Positions 21,565 to 31,351 are shown, counted from the first letter of the stretch. The stretch: 64,000 bases of DNA from Lampris incognitus (GCF_029633865.1 NC_079217.1:59689578-59753577), one strand, 5' to 3'. A program made the numbers and translations. The notes: generated by a model from the letters alone, not told the origin.

Positions 21565-22903
21565 CCCAACACACCAGTTTACCACAGTTACAATGAAATG
21601 TGGAGCATTAAAACCATAAGCACTTTAATTTAAAGCTACAACGATCACTCAATTATTGATTAGCAATTAAAATAACTGAATAATTTTGTCATTGAAAGAA
21701 AGGTCCATATTCAGATTTCAGCTCCTGAAAGGTGAATATTTTCTGGTTTCTTTACTCCACTTTGACAGTAAACTGAATATCTTTGAGTTGTGGACAAAAG
21801 AAAACTTTTGAGGACTTCGCCTTAGGGTTTGGAAAACATTGGTTATCATTTTTCAGTATTTTCTGACATTTTATGGACCAAACAACTAATCAAGCAAATT
21901 ATCGACAGATTCATCGTTAATGACAGTAATTGTTGGCTGCAGCCAGACTTAATTTGCCATAGATATGTGTGTTTAAAACCTGTTTCACATTATAAATGAG
22001 TCAAGTTATTGGTTACATTTGAAACAGGAGGTTTTAAATCAAATCATAGAAACATTTCCCTGGTAATAAACACATTTGAATATATCACCCAAAACCTAAA
22101 AGGCCACAGCCACTTACAACTGCAAATACAGCCTTCATGTTGACTCACAAGACTTCTGTCAAATCAGATCTGTGGATTATTACGGACAGTAAAACCCACC
22201 TTTCCGTTTGCGCGGCAGCATTGTTCTGGGAGCTGGACAGCCTCCTTCCACACCTCCTACATCTGTTACACTGAAAGATTTAAAATATGTGAAAATGATG
22301 AAAAGATGCGCAAACTATTACGTCAACGTGAATCACATAAACTATAAAAACCAATGTTCCCGTTTGAATGTTTAAAATATTTGCTGCAGTGGCATCACTG
22401 CACACATGGAAACAACCTGAAAGCAGTCTATGTGATCATTACATCCTCTTTTAAATGATGTCATCCTGGTGATCATGTATTGTACTAGTGTATGAGTGTT
22501 TTCTTTAAAGTTGTACTTTCAGGATAAGACAGACTGCTTTCAGTCATTAACACTGTAGCGTTTTGACGCACACAGTGATGTCACAGCTGTCATGCTACAG
22601 AGCGCCTTGCAGCAAAACAAAACCAAACATCGTCCTTTTTCGCCCACTTGCAACCCATCATCCACTATGAATCAGAATGTTAATTTTGACACATGGGTTA
22701 AATGCAGGGTCTGAATCACGACCGGTGGGTAATGTCAGCATCTCTGTTTGATTCTCAAACTTACCGAATCAAGTCATGTCATTTAAACAGCAATGCACCT
22801 GAGGCATGTGTGTCTGGCTGTGAAAGGGAATGGGAGATGATAATCTGGTTGGTTTAATTCATGTTACTCCCAAAACACACCTATGATTAATTAAGAGACT
22901 TAG
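21565..22903 (+). repeat. Left arm of nested palindrome
   Basis: It matches the reverse complement of 25,444-26,790 over its whole length with scattered substitutions. The outer end is GTGTCCGTGCCCCAACACACC at 21,565 and the inner end is ATTAATTAAGAGACTTA near 22,903. It contains a minus-strand ATG exon at 22,200-22,221. Confidence 0.9.
22200..22221 (-). CDS. Inverted copy of the MLPRKRK exon
   Basis: Identical coding part and donor on the minus strand within the left palindrome arm. It points away from the palindrome centre. Confidence 0.35.
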
Positions 22904-23023
22904 TCGCGTGCCAACTGGTGCCAAAACATCAGACATGCCGGTGTTTGGCTTGGCTTTCTGCCAGGTTTGGAAATAAACACAACTGCCTTTGTTCCAAGGG
23001 CCTGCAATGTTTCAAGGTGAGAA

Positions 23024-23025
<2 letters not shown>

Positions 23026-23096
<71 letters not shown>

Positions 23097-23098
23097 GC
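23026..23098 (+). repeat. (CA)n then (CTGT)n
   Basis: Simple repeats just upstream of the zinc-ribbon exon acceptor. Confidence 0.95.
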
Positions 23099-23110
23099 TC
23101 TGTCTCTCAG

Positions 23111-23268
23111 GCCTGGGATCAACAACCAGAAAATGTGTCTCCTGCCACACCCAACTATTTGAGGCTGAAAAAAAAATGGCCAAATGTGATGAGAAGCGGG
23201 AGAGCTGGGTCAACGCCCATAACAGTAATGGGACCACGTGTCACATTATTGAGGGAGCATATGTATTG
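23111..23268 (+). pseudogene. Zinc-ribbon-like exon, shortened copy
   Basis: Acceptor GTCTCTCAG and donor GTATTG|GTATGC bound an open frame GSTTRKCVSCHTQLF, then KKMAKCDEKRESWVNAHN and HIIEGAYVL. It has one CxxC pair. Compared with 26,912-27,096 it lacks 27 bp that carry the second CxxC. The KxDxKREsW block resembles a motif I recall from accessory ORFs in large fish DNA transposons, but the function is unknown. Confidence 0.45.
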
Positions 23269-23355
23269 GTATGCAGCTCCCTTTATTTTTGACTGCGGTG
23301 CAATCTCTAAATGTTATTAGACATCTGAAAATGAATATTATCTTTTACTGTTGTT

Positions 23356-23361
<6 letters not shown>

Positions 23362-23389
<28 letters not shown>
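23362..23389 (+). repeat. (GT)n
   Basis: Simple repeat at the inner edge of the right foldback arm. Confidence 0.95.
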
Positions 23390-23391
<2 letters not shown>

Positions 23392-23514
23392 TTCTCACCT
23401 TGAAACATTGCAGGCCCTTGGAACAAAGGCAGTTGTGTTTATTTCCAAACCTGGCAGAAAGCCAAGCCAAACACCGGCGTGTCTGATGTTTTGCCACCAG
23501 TTGGCACGTGACTG

Positions 23515-24589
23515 AGACATCGGCGTCACGTCTCGAACGTGTGAAGAGTCGTTACCAGGGTGTTATTCAAGGTAAGAACGTTGTGGTGTTTATTTAATAA
23601 AAGAGACACTTCCGGGTTGGATGTTCAGCCTTGCAGCCACTGTGATGTTGAGCATCTCGTTTATGTCAAACAAATTCAGCTGCTGAAGTTCCTCAGAAGA
23701 GGAGGCTGGGTATCGTCAAGAACCTCATGAGTCCATTCAGTTTCCCTTCTTTAGGTCGCGATCCGATGTTGATTAAAGCGCTTCGATATCGATCCAGTAA
23801 GAAGTAGAAATACACACATGACGGGAGTAGCTGTTGATTATCTAGTTCTGCCTGGCACAGCTTGCACAAGGCCTGACTTTTATGTATTTCCTGTCTTCCG
23901 GATTTACACGGGGATCCAAAACGACGTCTGGTTGTAAAGTTGAAGGCATCGGCTTCGAGCTGCTGCTCCTTACTTCGGTCCCCGTGTCGTTGTTGTGTGG
24001 TTGAGTGCAGCAGCCTTCGTCCTCACAACGCCAATCACACAAAGGTGTTGCTCCCCACGCAGCCACTGGCCAGCGGCTTGCATCGATTCAGAGGATTTGC
24101 TGAACCCATATTGAATTGGGGGGGGGGGAATATTGCGATGCATCGATTAAACCCCGATTTCACATTTTGTCTGTCAAATCCCAGCATGATGTAAGGCAGT
24201 ACGGGACAAGGTAATTAGCCCTACTCTGATGTAATGATACAGCTCCAGTTGAAGAAGTGAAGTGTAGAGGCCAACTTGTCATCAGGAAAGAGACAGAGAA
24301 TGGGATGTAACTATTGGTCGCCATGTTTTTATAGCGTTTCTACCTCAAAGCCTGTGTGCTGTACTGACTGGAGGCTACACACCACTGCTAAGAGTAAAGC
24401 AAAATATGACCCTACAGACACCACCACACACTTCTTGTGGGTCATAAATGGGGATTTAGAGGGATTATCTTTATATGAGTCTTTATATTGTTTTGTTTTT
24501 GCAGATCATACCTGTAACTTAAACTAGGCAAACTATTATTACTCAAGATTATTCAATTTTTGTCTCCATTGGAGACTGTTTCCCACAAG
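23515..24589. other. Palindrome spacer, no confirmed gene
   Basis: A minus-strand open frame at 23,842-24,066 contains several Cys residues (CDWRCEDEGCCTQ, CASCARQN) but has no recognised fold. A poly-G tract lies at 24,119-24,129. Nothing else is assigned. Confidence 0.35.
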
Positions 24590-24599
24590 GTGCCACCGG

Positions 24600-24897
24600 A
24601 CAACTGGATGAGCCCTCATCAGCCCCAGTTGAACCCCCAGCTGGACCACAAGTGGCCCTGCCTGATCCCCCAGCAACTCTGACTGGACCACTAATGGCCA
24701 CCAGCAGACCCTCAGGTAGCAGTGGCCCCACTTCATCCACCAGCAGCCCCAACTGGTCCACCAGCAGCCCCGTCTGTACCAACAGCAGTCCTGATAGGAC
24801 CCCCAGCACACCATGCACCCCCAGAGCAGCAATCCCAGAACCTCCGCAATTCCTCAGAAGGACCTCCAGCAGCCTCCCCAGTTTCTTTTGAAAAAGG
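24600..24897 (+). CDS. Candidate proline-rich exon
   Basis: An open frame ends at a good donor (TTTGAAAAAG|GTATGC, 24,897) and reads HPPAAPTGPPAAPSVPTA, then SSEGPPAASPVSFEK. The upstream boundary is uncertain. The Pro/Ala/Ser bias suggests a disordered linker, perhaps from the accessory gene of the element. Chance is possible because all three frames are partly open. Confidence 0.25.
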
Positions 24898-25080
24898 TAT
24901 GCATGAAGGGAGCTATATGAAGAGTACTGGAAATAAATTACAAGCCCCACAAAACCACGCACTCTCTCAGTGTGAAAATGTAAAAAAGAAAGAAAAACAG
25001 CTTACTGGATCAATGTGTCTATCATCAAATTCCATGAACTGCTCCATTTAGCTATTGTCACTGCCTAAATCCTGCCCGTA

Positions 25081-25292
25081 CCACTGGTTCTCCAACTTTT
25101 TCTGACACGCCTACCTTCAGAAGATGAGTGAGATTTCACATCCTGCAAACCACCATTTTTATCAGTCATTAACAATGATAGGTGAAGCATCTAATAAAAA
25201 AAGGATTGAAAGTAAATGTAAACAAACACTCATCCCCGCTCCACTCTGCAGTGACACTGTGGCCCAACAGGGGGGTTGGAGAACCACTGGCC
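25081..25292 (+). mobile_element. hAT-type MITE
   Basis: Left end CCACTGGTTCTCCAACTTTT and right end GGTTGGAGAACCACTGG are inverted matches (CAGTGGTTCTC-type hAT ends). It is about 210 bp with no coding capacity. The 8-bp duplication is not clear. Confidence 0.6.
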
Positions 25293-25443
25293 GAGATTAT
25301 ATTAGGATATCGAGGGCCCTAATTCGTCAATTCATAGCGCATGGTCCAGAGAGTATGGAGCAAGTGCAGTTTGGGCATATCCAACTTGACTTTGCTGTTC
25401 AAACAGTACATAATCTGGGGGCACAGTAAGGAGGTTGTATTAA

Positions 25444-26782
25444 GTCTCTTAATTAATCATAGCTGTGTTTTGGGAGTAACATGAATTAAACCAACCAGAT
25501 TATCATCTCCCATTCCCTTTCACAGCCAGACACACATGCCTCAGGTGCATTGCTGTTTAAATGACATGACTTGATTCGGTAAGTTTGAGAATCAAACAGA
25601 GATGCTGACATTACCCACCGGTCGTGATTCAGACCCTGCATTTAACCCATGTGTCAAAATTAACATTCTGATTCATAGTGGATGATGGGTTGCAAGTGGG
25701 CGAAAAAGGACGATGTTTGGTTTTGTTTTGCTGCAAGGCGCTCTGTAGCATGACAGCTGTGACATCACTGTGTGCGTCAAAACGCTACAGTGTTAATGAC
25801 TGAAAGCAGTCTGTCTTATCCCTAAAGTAAAACTTTAAAGAAAACACTCATACACTAGTACAATACATGATCACCAGGATGACATCATTTAAAAGAGGAT
25901 GTAATGATCACATAGACTGCTTTCAGGTTGTTTCCATGTGTGCAGTGATGCCACTGCAGCAAATATTTTAAACATTCAAACGGGAACATTGGTTTTTATA
26001 GTTTATGTGATTCACGTTGACGTAATAGTTTGCGCATCTTTTAATCATTTTCACATATTTTAAATCTTTCAGTGTAACAGATATAGGAGGTGTGGAAGGA
26101 GGCTGTCCAGCTCCCAGAACAATGCTGCCGCGCAAACGGAAAGGTGGGTTTTACTGTCCGTAATAATCCACAGATCTGATTTGACAGAAGTCTTGTGAGT
26201 CAACATGAAGGCTGTATTTGCAGTTGTAAGTGGCTGTGGCCTTTTAGGTTTTGGGTGATATATTCAAATGTGTTTATTACCAGGGAAATGTTTCTACGAT
26301 TTGATTTAAAACCTCCTGTTTCAAATGTAACCAATAACTTGACTCATTTATAATGTGAAACAGGTTTTAAACACACATATCTATGGCAAATTAAGTCTGG
26401 CTGCAGCTAGCAATTACTGTCATTAACGATGAATCTGTCGATAATTTGCTTGATTAGTTGTTTGGTCCATAAAATGTCAGAAAATACTGAAAAATAATAA
26501 CCAATCTTTTCCAAACCCTAAGGCGAAGTCCTCAAAAGTTTTGTTTTGTCCACAACTCAAAGATATTCAGTTTACTGTCAAAGTGGAGTAAAGAAACCAG
26601 AAAATATTCACCTTTCAGGAGCTGAAATCTGAATATGGACCTTTCTTTCAATGACAAAATTATTCAGTTATTTTAATTGCTAATCAATAATTGAGTAATC
26701 GTTGTAGCTTTAAATTAAAGTGCTTATGGTTTTAATGCTCAACATTTCATTGTAACTGTGGTAAACTGGTGTGTTGGGGCAC

Positions 26783-26790
<8 letters not shown>
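25444..26790 (-). repeat. Right arm of nested palindrome
   Basis: It is the inverted partner of 21,565-22,903 with a 2.5-kb spacer between them. Its outer end runs into (CA)n at 26,787-26,823. Confidence 0.9.
26073..26143 (+). CDS. Candidate short first coding exon (MLPRKRK)
   Basis: A good acceptor AAATCTTTCAG precedes the exon. ATG at 26,122 opens MLPRKRK, a basic nuclear-localisation-like peptide, and ends at GGAAAG|GTGGGT in phase 1. The zinc-ribbon exons at 23,111 and 27,096 begin with the matching phase (GLGST...), but no correctly ordered partner lies downstream on this strand. An inverted copy is at 22,200-22,221. This is inference from splice signals. Confidence 0.35.

Positions 26791-26823
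<33 letters not shown>
26787..26823 (+). repeat. (CA)n
   Basis: Dinucleotide tract exactly at the end of the right palindrome arm. Confidence 0.95.
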
Positions 26824-26826
<3 letters not shown>

Positions 26827-26911
26827 CAACAGTAAAAGACAATATTAATTTTCAGATGTCTAATAACATTTAGAGATTGCACTGCATTCAAAAATAAAGG
26901 GAACTGCATAC

Positions 26912-27096
26912 CAATACATATGCTCCATCGATAATGTGACACGTGGTCCCATTACTGTTATGGGTGTTGACCCAGCTCTCCCGCTTCTCATCACATTTGG
27001 CCATTTTTTTTTGCAGCCTCAATTTGCATGTTTTACAGGATGCAACATTTAGTTGGGTGTGGCAGGAGACACATTTTCTGTTTGTTGATCCCAGGC
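26912..27096 (-). CDS. Zinc-ribbon-like exon, full copy, driven from the right arm
   Basis: On the minus strand, acceptor GTGCCAG precedes an open frame with TNRKCVSCHTQLNVASCKTC (two CxxC pairs), KKMAKCDEKRESWV and CHIIDGAYVL, ending at donor TTG|GTATGC. It sits just inside the right long inverted repeat, so the right-arm promoter points at it, but the ATG exon of that arm (phase 0) does not join it in phase. A second accessory gene of the element is possible. Downstream exons were not found. Confidence 0.45.
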
Positions 27097-27099
27097 CTG

Positions 27100-27105
27100 G
27101 CACGC

Positions 27106-27154
<49 letters not shown>

Positions 27155-27161
27155 TAGATAG

Positions 27162-27250
<89 letters not shown>
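27100..27250 (+). repeat. (CAGA)n, (GATA)n and long (GT)n
   Basis: Compound microsatellite between the zinc-ribbon exon and the right inverted repeat. The GT part exceeds 80 bp. Confidence 0.95.
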
Positions 27251-27251
<1 letters not shown>

Positions 27252-27652
27252 TATAAGAGGATGCAGGATGTAAGGAGATGGGAATGGGGTAGAAGCTGTT
27301 GGGCAGAAGAAAACAGAAACATGGTTAACTCTCTTTCAGCAAGCCTTATTGGATCCCCCATGTGATAAATGCATAAGTGTTACAAAATAAATAACTAGGA
27401 TTCTGTTATTTCATAATGAAATAAACTCATTTAGTCAATTTCACCATGTAAACTGCATAGATGTTATGTCTGGACAATATAGATCAACTGAACTGCACTG
27501 AACTCATCTAAAATAATTCAAAACAATGCAGGCCTGTGACAGTGTTATTAATCATTAATATGCAGTCACTGCAGCCTCCTGTGATTAATTAATTAGCCAA
27601 TTATCAAACAGTCCTCCAGTACTGACCACCTTACTCTTTAACGTAACGTTAC

Positions 27653-27685
27653 CTTAATGGCGATCGACTTTCTAGTGTCTGCCAT
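27653..27685 (-). CDS. ATG exon of the right arm (MADTRKSIAIK)
   Basis: Inverted copy of the transposase leader exon, with acceptor and donor preserved. It is coding only if spliced to a phase-0 exon, and none is evident to its left. Confidence 0.4.
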
Positions 27686-28069
27686 GACAAAATGGCAACA
27701 CTCATAGGCAGCCTGAAATATAAAACACGTGTATCTTCATCTCAGCTGACAGGGAGGGAGTATTACAGACATATTACAGACGGGCGGGGCCATAAGATAT
27801 ATTAATACTCAACTAAAGTCTTCCCCTTAGCTGTAAGGCTAAATGCTAACAGAGCTAAGTGACGCTAACTCCTTGCCGTGACCTTAAAGTACACTTCCGG
27901 GTAAATTCAAGCTGCTCTCCTCAACTCTCTACCGCTAAATGACATGTAATTAACATGACAACACACATGTGCCACCTAAAATCATTTAAACAAACGTTAA
28001 TACACTTAGAACATAATAATCAGCCATGTATCTTACCAGCTTTGGGTTTGGGAGAAGAGGGGGCGCTGC

Positions 28070-28076
28070 TTTTATA
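28070..28076 (-). promoter_or_regulatory. TATA box of the right arm, facing leftward
   Basis: TATAAAA on the minus strand is in the same context as the left-arm TATA box, with the same donor (AAGCTG|GTAAGA) downstream at about 28,036. Confidence 0.5.
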
Positions 28077-28271
28077 CTGCACGCTTCTTCGTCGTCTTTG
28101 GGGAGTTGTTGACAATGAGTAAGGTGAGTAGTTTAGCGCCCCCTTCTGGCACTCCATCGAAATACATGCGTGTACATTTCACGCTTGGGCGAGGCAAACC
28201 GTTACACTGACACGTTGTACAACAGTGGACAGGCGGGTGTATTACACGCTTTGGCATGATACCGGGTTGGA

Positions 28272-28825
28272 TCAGCTGGCACGGCGGCGTTACTGAGTGA
28301 CGGGACATATGTGGCGCGGACACGGCATAGGTGGTGGCTTTTCTGGACCAGCCGCGGCTCGCCAGTGAGATTTGGGGCACGGATCTTCCCGGACACCCCC
28401 CGTAGCAAAGTTGGGGCAGGCCACTGCTGTGTGTCAGACTGGTCACATGAGACATCGACGTGTGGTTTAACAGCCAGCTCACTGTCCACATTGCACAGCT
28501 GGTCTGATGGAGGCGTCGTTCTTTTCCATAAAGGGAACTCCAGCAGGATGTCAGAGTCGAAATTCTCAACGACGAGGCCCTCAAAATAGAGGTCATGGCC
28601 ATCTCTCTGGAAGTGTGTCCGTGTCTCTCCCAATACTTTCAAAAGGGACGAGCCATCTGCTTGGAATGCGGACTGCGTACTTCCTGTGACGGGGACGCCC
28701 AGCCTGGTCGCGCATGAGGCCCTCATCATGTTGACTGTTGCCCCACTATCAACGGTGAGACGCACAGGGCAGTGTCCATGGAAGGCATCGAGGTAAGGGG
28801 ACTGTTTGATAAGTACACGTTTCAC
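28272..28825 (-). pseudogene. Gypsy aspartic protease, truncated
   Basis: CPVRLTVDSGATVNMMRAS holds the DSGA catalytic motif. FEGLVVENFDSDILLEF follows, and after an apparent internal deletion IRAPNLTGEPRLVQKSHH and RATYVPSLSNAAVPADPT. The frame then reads straight into the KDZ inverted repeat at 28,271. RT is missing. Confidence 0.75.
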
Positions 28826-28939
28826 ACCACTAGATGGCGCTGGCTCCCCACTAACGCACTCCTCTACCTCATCATCAGTCTCGACCTGCTCTCCAAAACC
28901 TGGCGCGACTTGCCATGTACATTTTATCTTGGGGGGGGG

Positions 28940-29788
28940 GGGCAGAAAGGAGCATTTGCTGAGGAAGTGATTATCAGGCCTGCCGGCACATTAACAAAGG
29001 GGACATGACCTCCTTGTCCGGACAGGGATGGATTGCTTTGACTTGGGGAGTTCAGACACAGCTGCGCGCATAGCCCTAGCACCCTCTGAGGCCTGCAGTT
29101 CCTCTAGTAACGAATCAAGGGCTTGTGAGATTTCTGGTTTAATGGATGCCAATGTGCGAGACCGCAACTCAGTGCCGTACCATTGTTTGACGAGCTTCGG
29201 TAGATCACCATGTATGAGGCGGAGCCATGTGAGCACAACAAAGTTCTCCAGTGAGGGCGTTAACTCCTCGTCCTCGGTCACAGTCTGTCCCATTTGACTG
29301 ATGCCAGAATCTTTGCACAGTAGATTGTCTTCCGTGAAGGCCATCAAGCGTTGATATAAGTCCTCTGGTCTATCATCAGGCTCCCGTTTAATAGCAGCAA
29401 AGTCAATGAAATGAGCCCCGGTGGACTGAAAGCCGTAATGTAGACGAATAGCTTGCCATATGCTGTCAACAGATGTGGAGTTCCTGACTATGCTGTGACG
29501 AGAGATTACAGGACAATAATTGGCTATCTGTCCCAACATTAGCTCTAACATGGCTACCTTCTGTTCTTTATTGCGACGTCAGGGCGCGGGAATATCTTCA
29601 CCGTCATCTGTGAATCCCCGGACAGGGGACGTTTTAGACTTCTTCTCCCACTCCACGCCATCGAGCAGGAAGGGGGTAAACTCGGCGTCGAGCGACAGTA
29701 TATAAAGCAGGTTCTGACGCCAGTTCTTAAAAGAGTTCACCGTCTCGGTCTTTGTTAAACACCACTGCTTCGGTGCTCCGTGTGTCGC
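28940..29788 (-). pseudogene. Gypsy gag
   Basis: The frame from the Met near 29,788 reads [21 protein letters not shown] and runs to 29,579, where the frame changes. It continues at 28,991-29,551 with [51 protein letters not shown] and a C-terminal CPLC followed by a stop and then HFLSKC, a zinc-knuckle pattern interrupted by TAA. Gag would form the particle and bind RNA. Confidence 0.75.
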
Positions 29789-29849
29789 CATGCTGCCCAC
29801 TTAGCTAGCACAACTGTCTGAGCTAGCCCGCCCAGCTGCGTCTGGTGGT

Positions 29850-30302
29850 AGACGTAACTACCCTGTGATTCCCCTGGAAAGGCTACCGCGATTAATTCGC
29901 TAAATATCAGTCCTCGGGACGTAAGTCTGGTAAGCGCTGCCACCACGCCAGTAATGAGAGACGACATCAATGAATCACACAACGCAGATGGTAACGTGCG
30001 GCAGCGGCCATTTAGTTTATACAGGAAGAACAACAGAACCTGCTAAACAGGCAGACCGGAAGGGAGGCTTGGTAACTATAGCAACCACAACCAATACTGG
30101 CGCAAAGCCTCATGGCCGAGTGCCAGCAGGCTCTCTTCTACCCTTCGCTCTCCCCGCACGGCCCGTTAGCCCCGCCCCCCAACTGTTGTGAGGCAACATA
30201 CTTAAAGTGACATAGACTTTTGGTGTAGAAATTATGGGATGTCTACTGCTATGTACATATTAATTGAAACCTAACTCTGGTGTATTTACACCGGGGTTAC
30301 AA
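29850..30302 (-). repeat. LTR-like segment upstream of the Gypsy gag
   Basis: Positions 30,110-30,302 are nearly the same as 45,305-45,499, the end of the solo LTR inside the BEL element. Both stop at the same base (GGGGTTACA). The rest of the two repeats has no visible similarity. The left limit, near the primer-binding site, is not resolved. Confidence 0.5.
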
Positions 30303-30782
30303 CGTTATTTACTTACGACATTGCCTCTGGCATTTACAGTGTGGATTAGAGTGGATGTAAAAGGCATGTGTACAGATTCAGCCGGCTTCTTCGAATGAAT
30401 AACAGGAAGTGAACTCTGTTAACTTGGAACTCTTTACGCTTGACAAACGCTCATCAAAATAAGAGTCTATAGAATATTGTCAATATAAGAGTATATCCAT
30501 ATTATGCCTTAAAGCAACACACGGATTAAGCACCGTCACCAGATGGAATTCATCTCAGTAGATACAATAAAACAGGAGTGGTAGTTTCTTCCCGTTTGTT
30601 TTTTATTACATTAGAAAGAATGAAAGTAAATTTTCTCAATATTAGCAGAACTCTGAAATCTCATGTGCAGTAGTACTAAGACATGGCTGACTTATCCGGG
30701 GTCATACCAGGTGATAGGAGTTGCAAAACTATCTGTTAGATGCTCCGTTGGATCTGAAAAAAGTGCATTTCAGCACTCACCA
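30303..30782. other. Intergenic, nothing recognised
   Basis: AT-rich DNA without a recognisable gene, element end or repeat. Confidence 0.4.
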
Positions 30783-31032
30783 ACACACACACACACACAC
30801 ACTTCCTGCTCTGCCATACCATGAACCCTGATTCCCTGAGTAGCAACATCAAGTGTGGAACAACAACTCACTTGAGAATATTTTATTTCAGAAGCTAGAA
30901 CAGGACACACACACACACACACACACACACACTTCCTGCTCTGCCATACCATGAACCCTGATTCCCTGAGTAGCAACATCAAGTGTGGAACAACAACTCA
31001 CTTGAGAATATTTTATTTCAGAAGCTAGGACA

Positions 31033-31070
<38 letters not shown>

Positions 31071-31072
31071 CC
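30783..31072 (+). repeat. Tandem duplication of a ~125-bp unit headed by (CA)n
   Basis: Units at about 30,783-30,904 and 30,905-31,036 share (CA)n, CTTCCTGCTCTGCCATACC and GAGTAGCAACATCAAGTGTG with almost no differences. A third CA tract follows at 31,037-31,068. Confidence 0.9.
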
Positions 31073-31084
31073 CCCTTCATTCGG

Positions 31085-31085
<1 letters not shown>

Positions 31086-31132
<47 letters not shown>
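31086..31132 (+). repeat. (TA)n tract at the Gypsy insertion site
   Basis: It directly precedes the 5' LTR. The 3' LTR is followed by TATATATAC (35,857 on), so the element probably landed in a TA microsatellite. Confidence 0.9.
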
Positions 31133-31136
<4 letters not shown>

Positions 31137-31333
31137 GTGATACACAATGGAGGATAGAGACTGCTCGACGTAGGCACGGTTTAGAGTTTCCCAGGAAGTG
31201 GCGCCATGTTTTCTGCAGCCTAGCGGTTAGCTGGTTGCCACGAGGGATTGAGCTGTACCGCTGTTGTTACGTGGCGAGTAAACGGGATTGACTCGACTCG
31301 ATCTCTCCGTCTCCTCATTCCTGCACTCCCACA
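31133..31333 (+). repeat. 5' LTR of the 31-kb Gypsy
   Basis: It starts GTGGTGATACACAATGGAGG and ends CTGCACTCCCACA. Against the 3' LTR it lacks about 38 bp after GGATAGA. Confidence 0.9.
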
Positions 31334-31351
31334 TTGGTGACCCCGCACGTT
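31334..31351 (+). promoter_or_regulatory. Gypsy primer-binding site
   Basis: TTGGTGACCCCGCACGTT directly follows the 5' LTR, where reverse transcription is primed by a host tRNA. The tRNA identity was not determined. Confidence 0.6.

Larger units (their letters stand above)
22902..23514. repeat. Foldback unit with CA and GT tracts at the inner arm ends
   Basis: Left arm 22,902-23,025 and right arm 23,390-23,514 are near-perfect reverse complements (CGTGCCAACTGGTG at the tips, CTTTGTTCCAAGGGCCTGC inside). A (CA)n tract follows the left arm and a (GT)n tract precedes the right arm. The enclosed DNA holds the plus-strand zinc-ribbon exon. Confidence 0.8.
9659..28271. mobile_element. Large KDZ-type DNA transposon with long inverted repeats
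   Basis: The outer 1.1-1.2 kb at each end is an inverted duplicate (9,659-10,855 and 27,165-28,271), both starting TCCAACCCGGTATCATGCC. Between them lies a multi-exon transposase gene of the Kyakuja-Dileera-Zisupton superfamily and about 10 kb of rearranged DNA with a nested palindrome. Flanking DNA is Gypsy sequence on both sides. I see no matching target duplication (left flank TCTTCCAG, right flank TCAGCTGG). Treating all 18.6 kb as one transposon is an inference from the inverted ends. Confidence 0.65.
27165..28271 (-). repeat. Right long inverted repeat of the KDZ element
   Basis: It is the inverted partner of 9,659-10,855, with the same TATA box (28,070-28,076), exon 1 donor and ATG exon, facing left. 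The homology runs through the GT tract at 27,168-27,250. Inside that point the two arms lead into different sequences: transposase on the left, a zinc-ribbon exon on the right. Confidence 0.85.
28272..29788 (-). mobile_element. Gypsy element gag-protease fragment
   Basis: The minus strand carries a gag ORF in two frames, then a protease, truncated at 28,272 by the KDZ right inverted repeat. The LTR-like segment upstream (to 30,302) starts TGTAACCCCGGTG on the minus strand. The LTR at the left Gypsy (7,444, TGTAGTGTATGG) differs, so the two Gypsy fragments flanking the KDZ element appear to be different families. Confidence 0.75.

Noticed and set aside
25081..25292. Splice acceptor and exon beginning at CTTCAG (25,120)
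   Set aside because: The region is an hAT MITE, and the ORF starting there has no similarity to known proteins.
9659..28271. KDZ element inserted cleanly into one Gypsy element
   Set aside because: The flanking Gypsy parts have different LTRs, the RT palm is missing between them, and there is no target duplication.
30770..31135. CRISPR-like repeats
   Set aside because: They are microsatellite-headed tandem duplications in a vertebrate genome with no spacers or cas genes.
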